From: Blastomyces gilchristii SLH14081
Taxonomy: Eukaryota; Ascomycota; Eurotiomycetes; Onygenales; Ajellomycetaceae
Assembly: GCF_000003855.2 (NCBI RefSeq)
Contig: NW_003101681.1
Coordinates: forward strand, 6,646,627-6,710,626
Direction of reading: 5' to 3'
DNA: 64,000 nt
Shown: positions 57,815 through 64,000 of the stretch, one piece after another
How the letters are laid out: each line of letters begins with the position of its first letter
Numbering within the stretch: position 1 is the first letter of the stretch
Program-made: the position numbers and the translations under genes
The notes under the pieces: model-generated
What the model was told of the DNA's origin: nothing
Seen by the model: only the letters and a program-made list of their open reading frames with translations
Database searches by the model: none

Positions 57815-58191
57815 ATCAAAGATTTCCTTTTAAGCTTAATAAGCTGCAAACTGTGTTAATAATCAAATTTGCTGTCATACATCTGATTGAATGTTACAAA
57901 GCAGTTGAAGAGTCAAAACTCAATCTTACTCACACAACTGACAAAGTTCTTAATGACTATGACTTCAAGGTTTCTGAGTCTATGATGATTATGAAAGCTC
58001 AGCTTCTTTCTAACCTGAAACTACCTTTTGAAGATAATCAATGTGTGAACCCAGATACTGCAGGACAATGAGATTGTTTTCTCACTTGAATCTTGATATC
58101 TTAAAGATATGAACTTCACTTCAAAAAGTGAATATAGCTTATATAACTGACTCAACAACTGTCAAAGATTTTCTTCTAAGCTTAATAAGCT
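57815..58191 (+). repeat. Direct repeat pair, ~31 bp, 346 bp apart
   Basis: TCAAAGATTTYCTTYTAAGC followed by TTAATAAGCT at 57815-57845 and 58161-58191. The interval holds a 72-codon frame (57853-58071, Glu- and Leu-containing, no domain). Confidence 0.65.
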
Positions 58192-58484
58192 TTAAATAGC
58201 ATCTTGCTCTAGCAGTTCACGCGCTTAATACTGCAGTCTGAAAGCAGTTCAAGTGTAACTGTGTCAAATGAGGAAAGAAGTATAGCATTCATGAATGATG
58301 TGAGATTAATCAAAAAAGTATCATTAAATTTTGTGATTGTCATGCTCTCTGTCTCTTGTGAACTTCCAGATCAATGAGATTGAGGAAAACAGCACATAGC
58401 TTGAAGAGTATGTAAAGCTTTTCATTGCTAGTGAAGAATAAGAATGAGGAAATGCTGATCATCATGCAGTCATGAGATGATAAG

Positions 58485-58690
58485 ATCTTTGAGGGAATTG
58501 ATGCTGCAAGATGATGCTGTAAGACAATGAGATCTTTGAGGGAATTGATACTGCAAGGTGATGAGATCTTTGAGAGAATTGATGCTGTAAGGTGATGAGA
58601 TCTTTGAGGGAATTGATACTGCAAGGTGATGAGATCTTTGAGGGAATTGATGCTGCAAGACAATGCTGCAAGACAATGAGATCTTTAATC
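58485..58690 (+). repeat. 34-bp tandem repeat, about five copies
   Basis: Period exactly 34 bp in the central copies (starts 58561, 58595, 58629). Each contains GATGAGATCTTTGAGGGAAT. The outer copies are partly degenerate with CTGCAAGACAATG insertions. Minus-strand frames over it are repeat artefacts. Confidence 0.9.
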
Positions 58691-58842
58691 TTTTTTTAAC
58701 TTCACTGATCTTTTGTAAACATCTGTGAATTTCTTTGAAGTTGTGTGAACTTCTGAGCCTATTAAATTAGTTAATGAGTGAGAAGATAAATTCACTATAT
58801 TGAAGAAGAAATGAATAATACTATACTGATATTTTTGAATCT

Positions 58843-58900
58843 TTTTTTTCTTTCTTTCTCTTCTTCTCTTCTTCTCTTCTTCTTTTCTTCTTCTTTATAA
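58843..58900 (+). repeat. TTC/CTT pyrimidine tract
   Basis: Low-complexity (TTCTTC)n-like run; no coding signal. Confidence 0.85.
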
Positions 58901-59112
58901 TTCAAAAAAATCAATATAATGTCCCCTCTCTCAGCAACATTGATGTAGATGCACTCACTCTGCTTTCTCATCAGTGAAAAGGATATACTTGCTGCTGCTG
59001 CAGCTATCTCATGTGAATAACTTCACTCTGGCAGAGTTTGTTATCACTGTACATGTCTATTCAGCATGAAAGTATAATGAGAATGGAATGAAATACTAAC
59101 TCTGGCAATTAG

Positions 59113-59205
59113 TCTCCCCCTCACGCCCATGCCTGTGCCCATGCCCGCCCTTGTCTCTCTGCCCTCGCCCTTGCTCTCGCCCTCGCCTGTGAGGGTGAGA
59201 GTGAG
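59113..59205. repeat. GC-rich CCC-G-CC hexamer-like tract
   Basis: Repeats of CTCGCCCTTGCTCTCGCCC type, with no sign of the decay around it. Frames across it (Gly/Arg/Glu on minus) are low complexity. Confidence 0.75.
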
Positions 59206-59507
59206 GAAGTGTCTGAGACTTCTTTCCCTTCTTTGAAGAACAGAGATGACAAGCTGGACTTGTTCAGATAGACATGAAAAGCTCTCTCTAAATGAGTGTA
59301 ATATGATAAGAGAATAAGAAGCTAATATTGTTGCATAGCAGCTCTTACTCTCATCTCTCTCTCTCTTTCTCAGGCTTCTTCTCTCCTCTATTCTTTGCAG
59401 AGGAAGGAGTTTCATTGAAATCAATCAAGTAAGCAATATGAATATGAATGAGATATATGTGATAGAGAAAGAATCAATCACTGACATGTCATATTAGCTT
59501 TCTCTCC

Positions 59508-59640
59508 CCCTTCTCAGAGCCATTATAGCCTCTCCCGCCCTCTGTGCTGATGAGCCCATCTCTCCCGCTCTCCCAGCCATCCCCTGTGTTGAGCACTCCC
59601 TCCCCCCCGCTGCCGCCGCCACTGCCAACAATGTCATATA
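59508..59640. repeat. Pro/Ser- or Gly-rich GC island
   Basis: Tracts such as CTCCCTCCCCCCCGCTGCCGCC with CC and CG fully preserved. It may be the proline-rich N-terminus of the Cys-rich gene that follows, but frames are interrupted. Confidence 0.55.
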
Positions 59641-59858
59641 GCATCCCCCTCCCTCCCAACACTCTGTCTGCCAGCTGTGTCTGTTGGGAGCAGGCACAGC
59701 TGACAAGCCAGTCAAGACAGGGTTGGAATTGAATGATGAGCAAGAGCTCATCATTCTATCAGCCTCAGAAATCAGGGAAATGGTGATCAGTCTCTCACAA
59801 GAAGTTCCAGTGCTTCTCTTCACAGAAGCAGAGAATGTGAGGTCATATTAGCTGGATA

Positions 59859-60140
59859 ATGAAGACAGAGCTGAGTGAGCAGCTGCTGGAGAAGGACAGG
59901 TGTGCTGTCTGTCAAGAGAATAATGAGAAATGTTGAGTGTACTCTGAGAAGGGGAGAGCTCAGATAGTCAAGCTCAGGAATTCTTATTCTCACTGTCAGA
60001 TTGTTGCATGCAAGAACAGGTGTAGCATCTTCAAATACAAGCTCAAGAATCTCAGTGCATTCTCACTGATGCAGTCATATCAGTTACTGTCAAAGAGGTC
60101 ATCTTTTTCTTCACTGAGAAGCAGTGCTCTGACAGTTTAG
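59859..60140 (+). pseudogene. Cys-rich zinc-cluster-like protein (93 codons, one stop)
   Basis: The ATG at 59859 leads to C-x2-C-x6-C near residues 15-25, then a TGA exactly where a Trp is plausible (C-W-V-Y-S-E pattern). A second group follows: C-Q-I-V-A-C and a later C. This resembles short Cys-rich domains seen in fungal transposon-linked proteins; that resemblance is from memory and untested. It ends at a TAG at 60138. An upstream Pro-rich GC island may belong to the same gene. Confidence 0.45.
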
Positions 60141-60479
60141 ATTCTTGTTTTATTTATACTGCTCTGCTTTATAAAGAAGATTTCAAGTAGAACTCTAATA
60201 AATAAGTAATTCATACAGATGAATGTATTAAAGATTCTATACAGACATTCTTTACAAGTATCAGTTGTAAATATAAATTAGTTGATATTGAAAAATGATA
60301 TCTTAAAAATAAAATTTGTCAGATATTAGTCATATTTATTTTAAATCTTGATATTTGATTAGCTCACAAGTTGACAGAACAATGCAGAAGTTCTATTATT
60401 AATATATTTATCAGTGAAAATGTAATATTGTATATCAAAGAAAGATGAAGTAAGTAAAGCTTCAGTATATTCATTAATT
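60141..60479. other. AT-rich intergenic spacer
   Basis: Convergent spacer between the Cys-rich gene and the DUF6589 gene. No feature recognised. Confidence 0.5.
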
Positions 60480-63368
60480 TTAGTTATTCTTCTTCAGAAT
60501 TGTTTCCAAAGTATCAGATAGATTATTTATAGTAGATAAAGATAGTATATTTTCAATGAAAATAGAATCTTGCTCTATATTGTCATTGAATTTCTCAGAA
60601 TAAGACTCAACTTCAGTATTAATAATTATATCATTCAAATTCAAGTTCATTGCAATCAACTGCTGCTGAATTCATACTTGATTAAAGTGCTCAATCTTCT
60701 TCTTCAGATCTTTCACTTTAATCAAAAGTATATTCAAGAAGTCAAACATATATTTCTTTGACAGTAAAAGTAAATCTTGAGATGAGATATAATCATTCTT
60801 CAACAGACTTCTAGTAGTAGAGAATATCTCAAGCTTAGTAACAGCACTTGTATGTTTCTCAGTAAGTGAACACTCAAAGATAGACTTTAAAATTCATCAT
60901 AGCTGATGAACTCATGTATTTGACAGACAGACTCAATCAAATATAAGATAGATATTCTTTGTTGAATTTTTATAGCATTTCATCTTCAACTTACAGCTAT
61001 CATTGAGATGTTTCATGCCTAGATCAATTGCTTTGAAGAAGCTGGGTTTTTCAGATCAGTTGATAAGATCTGCAGTCATAATCACTTAATGCAGAGAAGG
61101 AATTTTAGTGAATTAAAGTATTCAAAAATAATGAAGCATCTCAGTGACATAATTATGTTAATCAGTATCAAGAAAGAAGATAATCAGAGATGAAATGAAG
61201 TACTCAAGAAGTTCAATATTATCATACTTAACAGTATAGTGTATTTGAATGAATAATTCACATTCTCAGAGAAGGTGATATATGATACAGAATTCAATAT
61301 CTTGAGTGAGCTGAGAGATTTGAGAGTTAATTCTATTCCAGGCATCAAGAGTAAATGCTTTGATGTATACATCTTTAATAAGCTGAAGATACTGTGAAGA
61401 ACTAAGCTGTTATATAATAGAATTGATATCTTCTGAGTGCTCAAGATTGCTAACTGAATAATCTTGATGTTGTATGACAGTATAAAATAGAGTAAGACTT
61501 CAAGATACAAAGCTCTGAGAAATCACTGGCTTAAGAAGATGATATTTCAGATTGACAGCAGTCATAGAATTTCAGTTTTAACAAGTGAGATCAGACTGAA
61601 TACAGTGATGAGTCTTCTCAGAGACTTCAGCTTCAAAATGAGTACAGACAATGATGAAGAGTAGATTTATTTGAATATGAAATTATTCAGAAATAGAATG
61701 AAGTCAGTTACACTGTTCAAAGATATCTGTAGATTTTAACTGCTTTATCTTGATCAACTGAATGAGTTTTGTGATCAAAGCATCTTCATACACTGAAAAG
61801 AGATGAGTTGAAAATGCTGTATAATCTCTTGATAAATTAAGAAAATCATTAAATATCTTCTCATGAACTCTCATAGTTCCCACAATAGTGTTCTCATTTT
61901 TAAAAATAGCACTTAACTGCTGAAAACACATTCTATGCACAGAAAGTGTATTAACAACAGACATTTGAGATAATAAATCATTTACAGTACTGAAAACACT
62001 TTTAACCTCATCATCATGAATCTTTCAAACAGCATCTGAAATAAGACATGATGTTATTTGCTTCTAAAGCTCATTATTATTATCTGTCACATCAGATATA
62101 TCAATGATTTCTTGCAGTGTTAGCAGTCTTATGAAATCATGCATGATCTGAGTTAGACCAGTTTCTGAAATGTCAGAGGAAATAATCACAGTAGCAGTAG
62201 TCACAGCAGCCATGAAATCATTGTGTCTGATTATCTCATCTCATACAGTCTTCTTGAAGTTCATATTGTCATAGACTATAACAGCTTGAGAATCTTTGAC
62301 AAGCTGCCAAAGTTTAATCTAACAGTAAGAATTAGTCAAGTGATTGACTCAGAAGTTGATAGAAGTTCAAAGAACATGCTAGAAAATGACAGATGTTATC
62401 AGAGATTACTAGAAGTTTGAGATGTTAGATAGAAATATTAATAAGTTAAGAATATTAAGTCATATCTTCTCTCATTTAGCAATTTCCATCATCAATCTAT
62501 TTCTCATCACATAGCTGTGACAGAGTTCAAAGCCAGAAATGATTTCTATCACTCATTGTTTTACTTCTGAGTCATGAAAATATACAGAGAGAATAGAGCT
62601 GAAGAAGTTCAAGTTTTTCAAGAAATAAGAGTGACATATAATACTCATAATAATAAACAGCTGTTTGATAGCTGTTGTTTCATCTGAGTCTCATTCATAG
62701 CTCTTTCAATTGATATATTTATTTTTTAGAACAGGAGTAAGTAAATCAAACCAGGTTGACATATTGATCTGAATGATCTCAAAAGCAGCCTGGAAGTCAA
62801 TGATATTCAGATCAGAATCATGATTGAATTTTGTAAAGAAGAAAGTATTAATAAGACATTTCAGCTCCTGTTTAAGTAAGACAGTATAATGTTGATTATC
62901 ATTGAATATCCCTGCTTTGAAAAGTGCTGAATATAGTGTATTTCACTGCTTTGTAGAAGTACTGTATTATCAATAAGTCAAGATATCAGAACTCTGAATT
63001 TAAGTCTCTATAAAGGTCTTCATTTCTCAACTGTTTTGCTGTAATGTTCTGACAATGTGAGATAATTTCAACTGTCTTTTCTGCCAGTTATAAGGCATTG
63101 TAGACAGATGCTGTGAGTCACAGTGATTCAATCATGAACAAGCTTATAAGATATTGATATCAGTATCAGTGATCTCAAATTCTGAAGAAGTATCAATAGA
63201 TTCAAGCTCTGTTAAGTCACTGTCTGATGTGTTATATTCATCATCTACATTGTTGAGAGACTGTAGTGATTGTAGAGAGGATTTATCTTTAAGTGATGAA
63301 GAATATTGACTGGAGCATGTCTGACATTGAGTGTCTTGAGATTCAAAAGACACACTGTCTTTTGTCAA
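60480..63368 (-). pseudogene. DUF6589-type protein (about 962 codons), broken only by point mutations
   Basis: On the minus strand an ATG at 63368 and the final stop at 60480-60482 are in the same frame, and the translated stretches between them stay in it. All interruptions seen are stops at positions compatible with Trp, Arg or Gln. Recognisable parts are: an acidic Ser-rich N-terminus; V-Y-D-N-M-N-F-K near 62270; G-L-T-x-x-M-H-D near 62145; Y-H-L-L-K near 61540; and L-G-M-K-H-L-N-x-S-C-K-x-K-M-K-C-Y-K-N-S-T near 60980. This series matches fungal DUF6589 proteins, a family of unknown function abundant in repeat-rich fungal genomes. It converges on the RecQ-like gene. An HMM search is needed for certainty. 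Confidence 0.7.
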
Positions 63369-63554
63369 TGATTGTGATATGATGAGAAGAGGTAGTGAGT
63401 TGTAAAATAGCAGAGATGATAGCAGAATGACTGAGGATTCAAAAAATATCAGTTTGGTGATGATCAGGCAGATATTTAGGATAGATGTATGATTTCAAAG
63501 TCAATTGAATATTTTGTATGAGTGAAGTTGATTTTTCACACATGATGGAACTGT

Positions 63555-63715
63555 TTCTTCTCAGACTCTCTACAAGATATTAGGTTGTGAGCACGTGTGA
63601 AGTCTCTTATTGGTCCAGAAGTTAGCAGGACTTGACAGAAGTCTAAAGGAGTTTAGTTGGTCGCGCTAATCCGAAAATATCGAGAAGAGAGGCTGAGCAT
63701 GCTGAGATAACGCCC
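63555..63715 (-). repeat. Right member of a diverged inverted repeat
   Basis: The reverse complement shares ordered blocks with 53340-53525 (see there). It lies just upstream of the DUF6589 start (63368), as the left arm lies upstream of the RecQ-like gene. It keeps CG dinucleotides, unlike the DUF6589 gene. Confidence 0.5.
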
Positions 63716-63763
63716 ACGCTCGCTGCGGCCGCCGATCCACATGATCAGCGATCGCAAGCTCTC

Positions 63764-63770
63764 TATAAAA
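63764..63770 (+). promoter_or_regulatory. TATA box of the gene at 63922
   Basis: TATAAAA, 152 bases before the ATG, within a GC-rich unmutated stretch that includes GCGGCCGCCGATCC. An ATTGG (inverted CCAAT) at 63609-63613 lies further upstream. Confidence 0.5.
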
Positions 63771-63921
63771 GGCCACATAGCAGCTAGCTTCTCATAATAA
63801 CAACCAACTACTCTAATAACCCCTCCATCATAATTTTCTATATATATTTTCATCCTATAATATATCATCTTAAAACCTAATTGCATTGTTGAGATATTGT
63901 TGAAAATATTTCATCATAGTG

Positions 63922-64000
63922 ATGGCGAAATGGCGGGCGTTGAGTGTAGGGGTCAGTCAGTCTAATAAAGTTATACAGATTTTCTGGAATTGCAGAGAGT
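63922..64000 (+). CDS. Start of an unknown protein, running off the window
   Basis: An ATG opens 26 codons with no stop to the window end (M-A-K-W-R-A-L-S-V-G...). TGG, CGG and GGG codons are intact, unlike all other coding sequence here, so the gene may be young or host-derived. The short length allows no family call. It is preceded by a TATA box and faces away from the DUF6589 gene. Confidence 0.4.
   Translation, partial: MAKWRALSVGVSQSNKVIQIFWNCRE

Noticed and set aside
58340..58676. Three overlapping minus-strand frames with repeated S-I-P-S-K-I-S
   Set aside because: They are products of the 34-bp tandem repeat read in three frames.
59044..59823. Minus-strand frames rich in Gly, Glu and Arg
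   Set aside because: They come from the CC-rich low-complexity tracts and have no domain; overlapping frames are open on both strands.
61184..61510. A 108-codon minus-strand frame
   Set aside because: It is out of frame with the DUF6589 frame that covers the same bases with recognisable motifs.

Overview
The window looks like a repeat-dense heterochromatic block from a filamentous fungus, most likely an ascomycete. This is an inference from the element types: Tad/R1-like LINEs with a C-terminal RNase H, a chromodomain Ty3/gypsy element, hAT elements, and RecQ-helicase and DUF6589 genes. I see no intact conventional host gene. Almost every coding region is a pseudogene broken by G:C to A:T transitions. 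In-frame stops are mostly TGA (from TGG or CGA), so a RIP-like process is likely. Its context here is mainly CpC and CpG rather than the classical CpA.

Layout, left to right. (1) 1-11035: a plus-strand LINE (LINE-1) carrying a hAT MITE (215-720) and a complete chromovirus (3000-10786, 537-bp LTRs, TSD TCTTT). It ends in a stem-loop and an (AAT)n tail. (2) 11036-16386: a minus-strand LINE (LINE-2) with reverse transcriptase, endonuclease, ORF1 and 5' UTR, interrupted by LINE-1. (3) 16387-30969: a large hAT element with a lysine-rich accessory gene and a degenerate hAT transposase. It is split by its own MITE derivative (18189-18692, TSD CTGCGGAC) and by a Ty3/gypsy element (19805-28083, 183-bp LTRs, TSD ACTT). 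(4) 31021-36586: the 5' end of another LINE (LINE-4), then a mosaic LTR-element remnant with a gag-like region, into which a chimeric retrocopy (33625-36104) is inserted. (5) 36609-52515: a minus-strand LINE (LINE-3) carrying a second chimeric retrocopy (37166-39388), an assembly gap (42582-42681) and a second copy of the 183-bp-LTR gypsy family (42944-51257, TSD ATTC). (6) 53340-63715: a region bounded by diverged inverted repeats with a RecQ-like helicase reading inward from the left and a DUF6589 protein reading inward from the right, with small Cys-rich genes between. (7) 63764-64000: a TATA box and the start of an open frame running off the window.

The most notable observations are these. 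A 749-nt RNA-like unit with a tRNA-like 5' end is joined twice, at identical 5' and 3' ends, to different internal points of LINE 3' sequence, as expected for reverse-transcriptase template switching. The gypsy families carry a gene antisense to gag-pol next to the 3' LTR, conserved between two copies of one family. The mutation process spares the outer edges of the LTRs in three independent insertions. The paired RecQ/DUF6589 architecture between inverted repeats may be an undescribed large mobile element.

All functional names come from recognising motifs by eye; no database search was run. Boundaries of broken genes are approximate unless they are fixed by target-site duplications.
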